A program made the position numbers and the translations under genes. Below are positions 16,033 to 21,396 of a stretch of DNA of 21,396 nucleotides, piece by piece. The notes below the pieces were generated by a model that saw only the letters and a program-made list of their open reading frames with translations, was not told the DNA's origin and ran no database searches. The first letter of the stretch is position 1, and each line of letters starts with the position of its first letter. The stretch is from DATBGS01 sp036557885 (GTDB lineage: Bacteria; Chloroflexota; Ktedonobacteria; Ktedonobacterales; DATBGS01), in assembly GCA_036557885.1 (NCBI GenBank), contig DATBGS010000095.1:1-21396 (forward strand), written 5' to 3'.

Positions 16033-17526
16033 ATGAATACCCGCGCGGTGGCGGCAGTGGACCTGGGCGCCGAGAGCGGGCGGGTGATGCTGGCCCGCTT
16101 TGATGGGAGCGCCATCACCCTGGAGGAAGCGCACCGCTTCCCCAACCGCCCGGTGCGGGTGCGTGGGCATTTTTTTTGGGATGTGCTGGACCTGTGGCGA
16201 GAGGTGCAGGCCGGGCTGCGTCGGGCAAAGTCAATGGCGGGAACGCTCGCCAGCGTCGGCGTGGACACCTGGGGCGTGGACTACGCGCTGGTGGATGAGC
16301 AGGGGTTACTGGTGGGCCAGCCCACTCACTACCGCGATCAGCGCACAGTGGGGATGCTGAAGCAGCTTGAGAGCAGTATAGGCCGACAGATCATCTATTC
16401 TACAACGGGCATTCAGTTTCTGCCCATCAACACGCTCTACCAACTGGCGGCACACGCCAAAGCGCAGCCCGCGCAGCTTCAAGCGGCCCATCACCTGCTG
16501 CTGATGCCCGATTTGCTGCATTGCTGGCTCAGTAGCGAACACGTCGCGGAGTTTACGAACGCCACCACCACGCAGTTGGTTGATGCACACACCGGCCAAT
16601 GGGCGCCTGCCCTGGTGGCCGCTATCGGCTTGCCAGAGCGCCTGCTTCCACCAATCGTTCAACCTGGCACCATCCTGGGGCCGCTCTTGCCTGAACTGGC
16701 GGGTGACCTGGGGGCTGGAGTACAGGTGGTCCTGCCTGCAACACATGATACCGGTTCGGCGGTGGCTGGCATCCCTGTTGCCAGGCAGAAGAACTGGGCC
16801 TATAGTAGCTCTGGCACCTGGTCGCTGGTCGGGTTAGAACTGGCACACCCGCTGATCACCGACGAAGGGATGCGCTCCAACTTTACCAACGAGGGCGGCA
16901 TCTTTGGAACCACACGCTTCTTGAAGAATGTGATGGGCCTCTGGCTGCTGCAAAGCTGCCAGCGATCCTGGGAAGCGGCTGGGCATCCTCATCCCATCGC
17001 CCCACTCTTGGAAATGGCGGCAGCAGAGCCAGCCTTTGCCGCGCTGTTTGATCCTGACGACCCTGGCTTCCTGGCGCCTGAGGATATGCCCACTGCTATC
17101 GCCGCCTGGCTTGTTGAGCATAGGCAGGAGCCATATCGTTCGCCCGCCGCGTTTGCACGTGGCATTTGCGAAAGTTTAGTGCTGCGCTCGCGCCAGGTGC
17201 TGCGAACCGCAGCACGGCTGGCCGGGCAATCGGTTGAGGTGCTGCATGTGGTAGGCGGCGGCTCGCAAAACGCTCTGATGAATCAATGGCTGGCTGATGC
17301 AGCGGGGATTCCGGTGGTGGCCGGGCCAGCAGAGACAACGGCGATGGGCAACGCGCTGATGCAGTTGGTGGCGCTCGGTGAACTGGCAACACTGGACGAG
17401 TTGCGCGAGGTGGCAGTAAGTTCCTCCACCCCACACACCTTTGAGCCACGCCTGGCGGAAGAGGCGCGCTGGGAGGAAGCAGCGGCCAGGCTCGCCCAGA
17501 TCACGGCTGACTTTGCCCAGAAATGA
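16033..17526 (+). CDS. rhaB: Rhamnulokinase (FGGY family)
   Basis: A 497-aa sugar kinase phosphorylating L-rhamnulose at O-1 with ATP. The N-terminal FGGY domain begins AVDLGAESGRVMLARFDG, followed by FFWDVLDLW and SVGVDTWGVDYALVDEQG. The catalytic base is Asp239 in THDTGSAVAG. The C-terminal domain carries YSSSGTWSLVGLEL, the nucleotide-binding VVGGGSQNALMNQWLADAAGIPVVAGPAETTAMGNALMQ. AAGGGGG at 16019-16025 is the ribosome binding site for the ATG at 16033; an ATG further up at 16003 has none. It is the last intact gene of the operon: the next reading frame starts 6 bp later and is the lutA wreck. Confidence 0.95.
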   Translation: MNTRAVAAVDLGAESGRVMLARFDGSAITLEEAHRFPNRPVRVRGHFFWDVLDLWREVQAGLRRAKSMAGTLASVGVDTWGVDYALVDEQGLLVGQPTHYRDQRTVGMLKQLESSIGRQIIYSTTGIQFLPINTLYQLAAHAKAQPAQLQAAHHLLLMPDLLHCWLSSEHVAEFTNATTTQLVDAHTGQWAPALVAAIGLPERLLPPIVQPGTILGPLLPELAGDLGAGVQVVLPATHDTGSAVAGIPVARQKNWAYSSSGTWSLVGLELAHPLITDEGMRSNFTNEGGIFGTTRFLKNVMGLWLLQSCQRSWEAAGHPHPIAPLLEMAAAEPAFAALFDPDDPGFLAPEDMPTAIAAWLVEHRQEPYRSPAAFARGICESLVLRSRQVLRTAARLAGQSVEVLHVVGGGSQNALMNQWLADAAGIPVVAGPAETTAMGNALMQLVALGELATLDELREVAVSSSTPHTFEPRLAEEARWEEAAARLAQITADFAQK

Positions 17527-17532
17527 GGCGAT

Positions 17533-17863
17533 ATGCGCGCAGCCCTCTTTATTACCTGCTTTAATGACACCCTTTTCCCCGAGGTCGGCATTGCCACCAC
17601 GCGCCTGCTGGAGCTACTAGGCTGCCAGGTGGACTTTCCCCCTGCGCGGGCTACAGGTGGGCGAACGCCCTCTGCGGTTGCTGCGGGCGGTGCGTGATCT
17701 TGATCTGGTGGACCTGCCCGACGCCAACGAATGCTGCGGCTTTGGCGGCGCATTTGCTATCAAAAATGCTTAAACTTCGCAGGCCATGCTGGCCGATGCG
17801 GATGTGCCTGGCACATCTGGCTGCCAGCGGCACTCGCAATTGCACGGGATGAACCTTCTCTGA
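17533..17863 (+). pseudogene. lutA: lutA remnant (lactate-utilisation Fe-S protein, LutA/YkgE type)
   Basis: The reading frame from the ATG at 17533 gives MRAALFITCFNDTLFPEVG and RLLELLGCQVDFPPA, the conserved LutA start, then runs out at 17695. A second frame from about 17651 gives RPLRLLRAVRDLDLVDLP and NECCGFGGAFAIKNA, the second cysteine-rich motif of LutA, so roughly the middle 100 residues and the first CCG motif are deleted. An in-frame TAA at 17771 interrupts it, after which TSQAMLAD and DVPGTSGCQRH still resemble the C-terminus. LutABC oxidises L-lactate to pyruvate. The gene was translationally coupled to rhaB (6-bp gap) before decay. Confidence 0.8.
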
Positions 17864-18250
17864 GCTATGAAACGCTGGACACGCTCGACGGGGTGATTAC
17901 CGGGTGCCGGGTTGGGGATCGCCCAAACGGGGACGATTGTACTCGACGGCAGCGCGTACCAGGGCCGGAGAACCCTCTCATTGACACCCGCTGTGTATCT
18001 CTGTATGGTGCGAGCTGAGCAAGTGGTAGACCTGGTACTGGAAGCCATCACCATCTTACAAGCCAGCGCCATTCGGCCATTAACCTTCATTTCCGGCCCA
18101 TCCGCCACCAGCGATATTGAACTGAGCTGCGTAGAAGGGGTACATGGCCCTCGCACCCTGGTCGTCTTCTTGCTCCAGCCAGAGAACGGGCCAGGGAGTC
18201 CCTCAACCAGGCACGGAAAAGCTGCCGTCTCCCAGGGAGGCAAAGGGTGA
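17860..18250 (+). pseudogene. lutC: lutC remnant (LUD-domain lactate-utilisation protein, C-terminal half)
   Basis: This is only the C-terminal half of a LUD-domain protein. LSYETLDTLDGVITGCRVG in one frame continues in the next as GIAQTGTIVLDGSAYQGRRTLSL, then VRAEQVV, RPLTFISGPSATSDIEL and VEGVHGPRTLVVFLL, which are diagnostic of LutC. The frames join if one G is removed from the GGGG run at 17914-17917. The N-terminal half of LutC and the whole of LutB are absent, so one deletion removed lutB and both adjoining gene parts. The frame continues past the normal LutC end to a stop at 18248-18250. Confidence 0.82.
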
Positions 18251-18306
18251 TACCAATTTGAGTACGGGGCTGCTGTTACGGCGGCTATGTGATCATCCTG
18301 GCTCCT

Positions 18307-18405
18307 TCAGACCAAATGCCCCTCTTCTGCGCGTGCATGGCTCCTCCGTGCTGTCGCCAGAATGCGCCGGACCGCCTCGTACGACACCCGATAGCTGCGT
18401 GCCTG
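18307..18405 (-). pseudogene. Possible transposase scrap
   Basis: On the minus strand an open stretch reads SYRVSYEAVRRILATARRSHAR and ends at a TGA at 18307-18309. The segment resembles the helix-turn-helix 'vS..tVrriL' of IS630-type transposases. It starts inside the left arm of palindromic element copy 2 and has no start codon. Only about 30 residues are present, so this is a weak call. Confidence 0.3.
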
Positions 18406-18500
18406 TGCTGGCTAGTTTTGTTATCCAGCTGCAAAAAGAGCCTGTCCCTCTCGCTCACACTCCCATGCTCCTATTCAGTGACGAGATCTACCAGCACAGA
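18402..18500. repeat. Palindromic element copy 2 (99 bp, degenerate)
   Basis: The left arm CCTGTGCTGGCTAG (18402-18415) is inverted at 18488-18499 as CTACCAGCACAG, pairing with one bulge. The interior is only distantly similar to copies 1 and 3. Its position relative to the downstream repeat block R is the same as for copy 1, which supports common descent of the whole unit. Confidence 0.65.
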
Positions 18501-18522
18501 GGAACATCCGCTTGGATGTTCC
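18501..18522 (+). repeat. Short hairpin between palindromic element 2 and repeat block R
   Basis: GGAACATCC (18501-18509) pairs perfectly with GGATGTTCC (18514-18522) over a 4-nt loop. The left-hand unit has a different but equally placed hairpin, ATGAG (5736-5740) with CTCAT (5747-5751). The stem position is kept while its sequence differs. Confidence 0.6.
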
Positions 18523-18526
18523 ATAG

Positions 18527-18740
18527 CAAGAGCGGATGAAGCAGGGGAGTAGGGGCCAACGTTCGACCTGTTCGCAGGAGAGGCAAGGGTGATCAAAGCA
18601 ACAGAACGAGCAAAAGCTGGGGAGAAGTGGTAGAATGAACCGCACGAGCACCAAGGACAAGCGGCCCCAACACTAGAGCCTGCTTGTCACAACAATTTAG
18701 CTGGTAGCGGTGTTCATGCCCGTCGGTTCCGCCGCCAGCT
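18527..18740 (+). repeat. Repeat block R, copy 2 (direct repeat of 5755-5950)
   Basis: The best-conserved part is 18605-18740, aligning with 5816-5950 with a single-base length difference. Identical runs include AACGAGCAAAAGCTGG, GCTTGTCAC, ATGCCCGTCGGTTCC and CCGCCAGCT. It has TGGTAGAAT at 18628-18636 where copy 1 has the extended -10. A UUCG-loop hairpin (18567-18578) stands where copy 1 has a 7-bp stem. The 3' stem GCGGTG/CGCCGC is kept by a U-G pair. A rho-independent terminator follows 20 bp downstream in this copy only. Confidence 0.85.
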
Positions 18741-18760
18741 CGCTTGCTTTGAAGTCAGAC

Positions 18761-18795
18761 AGCAGCAGGGTTCATGCTCTGCTGCTTTTGTTTTC
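18761..18795 (+). terminator. Rho-independent terminator (plus strand) after repeat block R copy 2
   Basis: AGCAGCAG (18761-18768) pairs with CTGCTGCT (18779-18786) over a 10-nt loop, followed by TTTGTTTTC. No protein gene ends just upstream. The only candidate transcript it could end is one starting at the extended -10-like site at 18628-18636, which would be about 150 nt long. Confidence 0.65.
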
Positions 18796-18913
18796 TCCGC
18801 AATCCGTATGAAGATGTGTGACACGACTGCCTGCTAGCTTGGGACCGTAGTAGGAGAAAATTCTCTACACGTCTTTTTATCCCCTTAATCACTCAAACAC
18901 GTTGGGCTTTTCG

Positions 18914-19010
18914 CCTGTGCTGGCTACTTTCTTCATCCGGGCAAAAAAGAGGAGAGTGCGCACGATGGAACCAGTTAATTGTGGCCGATGAAGAAAGTAG
19001 CCAGCACAGG
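18914..19010. repeat. Palindromic element copy 3 (97 bp, 24-bp perfect arms)
   Basis: Bases 18914-18937 are perfectly inverted at 18987-19010. The outer 16 bp are the same as the arms of copy 1, CCTGTGCTGGCTACTT. Next to the right arm the interior shares TTGTGGCCGAT with copy 1. The longer, perfect arms suggest this is the least decayed copy in the window. It is not followed by a repeat block R. Confidence 0.9.
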
Positions 19011-19102
19011 TCTTTCGTGGACATCCTTTTCCCATTGCCAGGGGCTCCTGAATAGTTACTCCTATTGACATAGAGCGTCTGCCTATCTCTTCCCTTTCCC
19101 AC

Positions 19103-19140
19103 AAAAAAGGCGCCCAGGTTTTTTGCAAACTCTAGGCGCC
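19103..19140 (-). terminator. Rho-independent terminator of the minus-strand receiver cluster
   Basis: On the minus strand GGCGCCTAG pairs with CTGGGCGCC (9 bp including one U-G) and is followed directly by TTTTTT. The loop can form an additional small inner stem. It lies about 80 nt beyond the stop of the DUF2171-like gene, the natural end of the cluster. Confidence 0.85.
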
Positions 19141-19218
19141 GTACCAGCGGTTGGCGTAAGAAGCCGAGGATTGCGCCTCAGCGAGTCGCTTTGAGCGTTC
19201 CAGGATACATCTGCCTGG

Positions 19219-19869
19219 TTACAAAGGCAGAACAGTTGGTTGGCGGCGTTCAATGCGATACAAAGGTACCTGAGGCAGCACGTCGCCTTGTGGACTCAGT
19301 TCATAGATCGCTCCCTCTCGGTTCGCCTCTGGGGGAACCAGGTACACCGACAGGTGAACGCTCTGGGGCTGATGGGCCTGAAGCCAGCGCAGGAGTTCCC
19401 CCGCCGTCCACTCATCGCCTGCTCCCGTCAGCAGATATTCCTCGCCCAGACCGGCAACCGCTTCCAGGCTGGCTTGCGGGGTGAGGTGCTCCGGCTGGGG
19501 TCGTACCGCTGATGGCGCTTGAACTACCCCCTGATCGCGTCTTTGAAGCCCTGCCTGTGGTGCTGGTGGGAAGGAAGGCCGCCTGGCTTCCTCACTCAGC
19601 GACCGAACCGGCGGGGACTTCCAGCGCTCCAAGTGCAAGTCCTCTTTGGCCAGGCTCAGGGTAATCCCCCTGGCCTCCCGCTGATGAATGACACTGCGTG
19701 GCAGAAACACTTTATGGCTCATGAGCCAGCCTCGTTCGACGACGAAATAGTCCTGGCTCAAGACCGAGTGGGACACGCGCCCCACTTTGTCTCCGTTTTC
19801 ATCAAAGACGAATGTGCCCTCTTTGAGTTCCTCCTCCATCAAGCCGTCATCGTGTGAATGGTTCAACAT
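19219..19869 (-). CDS. DUF2171/PRC-barrel-like protein with a C-terminal domain shared with its neighbour
   Basis: A 216-aa soluble protein of unknown function. Residues about 15-80 (EGTFVFDENGDKVGRVSHSV, then DYFVVERGWLMSHKVFLPRSVIHQ) are a DUF2171/PRC-barrel-like beta domain, typical of small stress-linked bacterial proteins. A charged, proline-rich linker (about 85-130) follows. The last ~80 residues (from LEAVAGLGEEYLL through DEWTAGELLRWLQ, VYLVPPE and PLYRIERRQPT to LPL) are about 56% identical to the 95-aa protein encoded at 20313-20600. AAAGGAG at 19879-19885, 9 nt before the ATG, supports the start. It is last in a cluster behind a receiver protein and is followed by a terminator. 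No enzymatic motif is visible. Confidence 0.8.
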   Translation of the reverse strand: MLNHSHDDGLMEEELKEGTFVFDENGDKVGRVSHSVLSQDYFVVERGWLMSHKVFLPRSVIHQREARGITLSLAKEDLHLERWKSPPVRSLSEEARRPSFPPAPQAGLQRRDQGVVQAPSAVRPQPEHLTPQASLEAVAGLGEEYLLTGAGDEWTAGELLRWLQAHQPQSVHLSVYLVPPEANREGAIYELSPQGDVLPQVPLYRIERRQPTVLPL

Positions 19870-19929
19870 ACCAAGCAGCTCCTTTCTTAAGAGGGGTCAA
19901 CCCGTTTCAAGCGGGTGGTGGTGCTGCGC

Positions 19930-20313
19930 CTACCAGGAGTGGAGTTTGGGGGCGTGAGTCTGAACGAGGGAGAGCACCTCCTCCAGATCAAACGGCTTTG
20001 AGAAGCTGGCTCGCACGAGCGCACTGCTGGGACTGGGGGTGTTCTGTTGGGAGGCCCACTCCGCCGACATGGCAATGATGGTGTTGGCCTCAGCAAGCTT
20101 GGGATGCTCTTCCAACCACCGAATGACTTCCAAACCGCTGATTTTAGGCAGCCGCATATCCAAGAGGATGACAAAGCCCCCCTCGTGCTCCAGGATGGTG
20201 AGGGCATCTTGCCCATCGCGTGCGATACGCACGGTGTACCCTGCATTTCTGAATACGTCGCAGAGGAGGAGCCGAATCCCTTCGTCATCCTCCACCACTA
20301 ACACCTTACCCAT
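19930..20313 (-). CDS. Stand-alone response-regulator receiver protein (CheY-like)
   Basis: A 127-aa single receiver domain without output domain. The acidic pocket is Glu8-Asp9-Asp10, the phosphoacceptor is Asp52 (ILLDMRLPKISG), the switch residue is Ser83 (IIAMSAEW) and the conserved lysine is Lys106 (FSKPFD). It would be phosphorylated by a histidine kinase, none of which is in the window, and act by protein-protein contact. The ATG at 20311-20313 overlaps the stop of the 95-aa gene by one base (TGATG), so translation is probably coupled; there is no good separate ribosome binding site. The next gene starts 60 bp downstream. The two flanking genes share a domain, which makes them the obvious candidates for its partners. 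Confidence 0.93.
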   Translation of the reverse strand: MGKVLVVEDDEGIRLLLCDVFRNAGYTVRIARDGQDALTILEHEGGFVILLDMRLPKISGLEVIRWLEEHPKLAEANTIIAMSAEWASQQNTPSPSSALVRASFSKPFDLEEVLSLVQTHAPKLHSW

Positions 20314-20600
20314 CAGAGCGGATAACCTGTTGGCTGACGCCGTTCAATGCGGTAGAGGGGAACAGCCGAGAGCACTTCTCCGTTGGCATCTACCTGACAG
20401 ATGGCTCCAGCGCGGGTGGGCTCTGGCGGCACCAAGTAGACGGGCATCTCCAAAAGAGTGGGGTGGGTAGTTTGAAACCAGTCCAAGAGTTCCTTGGCGC
20501 TCCACTCATCGCCTGCACTAGAAATGAGGGCGCCCTCCGAGAGAAGCATGAGGGCTTCCAGGCTATCTTGCAGGGTCAGGATAGTGTGATCGGGTGGCAT
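20313..20600 (-). CDS. Conserved hypothetical protein, 95 aa, founder of the shared C-terminal domain
   Basis: A protein of unknown function consisting almost only of the domain found at the C-terminus of the 216-aa neighbour. Shared marks are AGDEW(S/T)A-x-ELL-x-W, VYLVPPE, GAI, V-P-L-Y-R-I-E-R-R-Q-P-T and a terminal P-L. Of 82 aligned residues I count 46 identical. It is predicted soluble, with no signal peptide. AAAGGAGG about 7 nt before the ATG at 20598-20600 is a strong ribosome binding site. The stop overlaps the start of the receiver gene. The pairing with a receiver in one transcript suggests a signalling role; this is inference only. Confidence 0.8.
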   Translation of the reverse strand: MPPDHTILTLQDSLEALMLLSEGALISSAGDEWSAKELLDWFQTTHPTLLEMPVYLVPPEPTRAGAICQVDANGEVLSAVPLYRIERRQPTGYPL

Positions 20601-20678
20601 GGGAGAGCCTCCTTTGGCCGATCAACCCGAAAGGCGCGCGTTCCTCTCCTGCGCGTACATTCGGCTTGAACAGGTACA

Positions 20679-20701
20679 GGTGCAAGGGGTTTGCTTGCAC
20701 C
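20679..20701 (-). promoter_or_regulatory. Hairpin between the membrane-protein gene and the 95-aa gene
   Basis: An 8-bp perfect stem (20679-20686 with 20694-20701) with a 7-nt loop lies just after the stop of the upstream minus-strand gene. It has no T-tract on the minus strand, so it may stabilise or process the message rather than end it. Confidence 0.45.
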
Positions 20702-20720
20702 TCGCCTCTCGTCCTGCTCC

Positions 20721-20954
20721 TTAACTGGCGCGTGCGCGGCGGGCGACTTTCCGGGTGTTGGTCACCAGGTCTTGGACGCCTTTTTGCATTTGGCCGTTGA
20801 GCCGATCTGCCGTGCGCGCACTTTGTTTGCGCCAGGTCTGTGCCTGGCGGGTCATCTGCCGCCGGAAGGACCGATCTTGGCGGCGGGAAAAGAGCACTGC
20901 CAGAGCGGCCCCAACGGCCAGCCACAGCGCGACCAGCGCCATCCGAAGTTTCAT
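20721..20954 (-). CDS. Small single-pass membrane protein, unknown function
   Basis: A 77-aa protein. Residues about 5-22 (MALVALWLAVGAALAVLF) form one transmembrane segment near the N-terminus. The remainder is a strongly basic, glutamine/arginine-rich, probably helical cytoplasmic tail (SRRQDRSFRRQMTRQAQTW to KVARRARAS). The layout resembles small YtxH-like stress membrane proteins, but I cannot assign a family. The ATG at 20952-20954 is chosen because AAAGGAG stands 6 nt upstream; the same frame stays open far upstream but without a site and with unprotein-like sequence. It is first in the minus-strand cluster, 120 bp ahead of the 95-aa gene. Confidence 0.7.
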   Translation of the reverse strand: MKLRMALVALWLAVGAALAVLFSRRQDRSFRRQMTRQAQTWRKQSARTADRLNGQMQKGVQDLVTNTRKVARRARAS

Positions 20955-21220
20955 GCTATTCTCCTTTCCTGAGGACTTCCAGGGAAAACGCCGCACTCTG
21001 TATGCCAACGGAGATGCTCTTCTGCCAAGGTGTTGAGCCACAGGCAAAATTACGCATCTGAAGTGCAACGCCCGTAATATGCGAAAATAGCATCCGGAGT
21101 GGTGAATCCTGGTCCCATCGATCACCGCTCTGTCGTTTATCAACGACCCCTCCTTCCTCCTTCCCGCCTCACTAATGATATGATGGGTTCCTCTCATCAC
21201 TCACCATTGCAGGGGGACCT

Positions 21221-21396
21221 ATGATTTTCAGGGTGATTGCACATCTCTTTTCGGCCCTGCTCGATTTCCTCAGCCTGCTTGCTCGGTCGGAACGAGAGAA
21301 AGATTTGGAGAATCTGCTGTTACGCCAGCAACTTCGCATCTTGCAGCGCACGCAAACTCGTCCTCCTCGTCTCTCGTGGTGGGAGAAGCTGCCGCT
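21221..21396 (+). CDS. Transposase (integrase-core type), N-terminal start only
   Basis: The 58 visible residues run from MIFRVIAHLFSALLDFL to RLSWWEKLP. The middle, with EREKDLENLLLRQQLRILQRTQ, is the typical N-terminus of DDE 'integrase core domain' transposases (IS3/IS481-like) that are abundant in Chloroflexota. The catalytic domain lies beyond the window. AGGGGG at 21211-21216 is the ribosome binding site. The left end of the insertion sequence should lie between 20970 and 21220, but I could not fix its terminal repeat without the right end. Confidence 0.75.
   Translation, partial: MIFRVIAHLFSALLDFLSLLARSEREKDLENLLLRQQLRILQRTQTRPPRLSWWEKLP

Larger units (their letters stand above)
18251..19102. 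other. Non-coding region carrying repeat unit 2 and palindromic element copy 3
   Basis: No intact gene lies between the lutC wreck and the terminator of the minus-strand cluster. It holds palindromic elements 2 and 3, repeat block R copy 2, a plus-strand terminator and a possible transposase scrap, all listed separately. The stretch 18800-18913 and 19011-19102 shows nothing I recognise. Confidence 0.6.

Noticed and set aside
1..21396. CRISPR arrays, phage genes or defence systems
   Set aside because: No regularly spaced short repeats and no Cas, restriction-modification, toxin-antitoxin or phage structural proteins were seen.

Overview
The window looks like a chromosomal segment of a soil-type, GC-rich bacterium, most plausibly Chloroflexota of the Ktedonobacteria kind. 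This is an inference from several traits: strong AGGAGG-type ribosome binding sites, a lipobox binding protein in a monoderm-like setting, a group II intron, an 'integrase core' transposase start of the type common in that class, and a fused rhamnulose-phosphate aldolase/dehydrogenase. No rRNA or other phylogenetic marker is present.

Left part (1-5445, all plus strand). The window opens inside a group II intron: the 3' part of its reverse transcriptase/maturase, then domain V and domain VI, ending near 1299. Next come a RidA-type deaminase, a PhzF-family isomerase/epimerase-like protein, an RraA-like/HMG-aldolase-family protein, a frameshifted GNAT acetyltransferase remnant, and a metallo-beta-lactamase-fold hydrolase. 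They are separated by gaps of 100-250 bp or by decayed sequence and do not form an evident pathway.

Centre (about 5600-19010). A complete L-rhamnose utilisation locus is present. A LacI-family regulator (minus strand) is divergent from an operon encoding a sugar ABC importer (ATPase, two permeases, lipoprotein binding protein), L-rhamnose mutarotase, L-rhamnose isomerase, a fused rhamnulose-1-phosphate aldolase/lactaldehyde dehydrogenase, and rhamnulokinase. The divergent region holds a TTGACA-N17-TATACT promoter, and two identical 12-bp palindromes whose centres lie 21 bp apart sit right after it, a clear repressor arrangement. Directly downstream of rhamnulokinase lie the wrecks of lutA and lutC, with lutB gone. 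The cell once coupled rhamnose-derived lactate to pyruvate here and has lost that module.

The rhamnose locus, from regulator to lut wreck, is bracketed by two direct copies of a 320-340 bp non-coding unit (5632-5950 and 18402-18740). Each unit is a ~98-bp palindromic element, a short hairpin, and a ~200-nt block with a conserved extended -10 and potential RNA stems. A third copy of the palindromic element (18914-19010) has 24-bp perfect arms. This is the most unusual structure in the window.

Right part (19100-21396). A minus-strand gene cluster encodes a small membrane protein, a 95-aa protein of unknown function, a stand-alone receiver (CheY-like) protein and a DUF2171/PRC-barrel-like protein. 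The last one ends in the same ~80-residue domain as the 95-aa protein. The cluster ends in a rho-independent terminator at 19103-19140. A transposase begins at 21221 and runs off the window.
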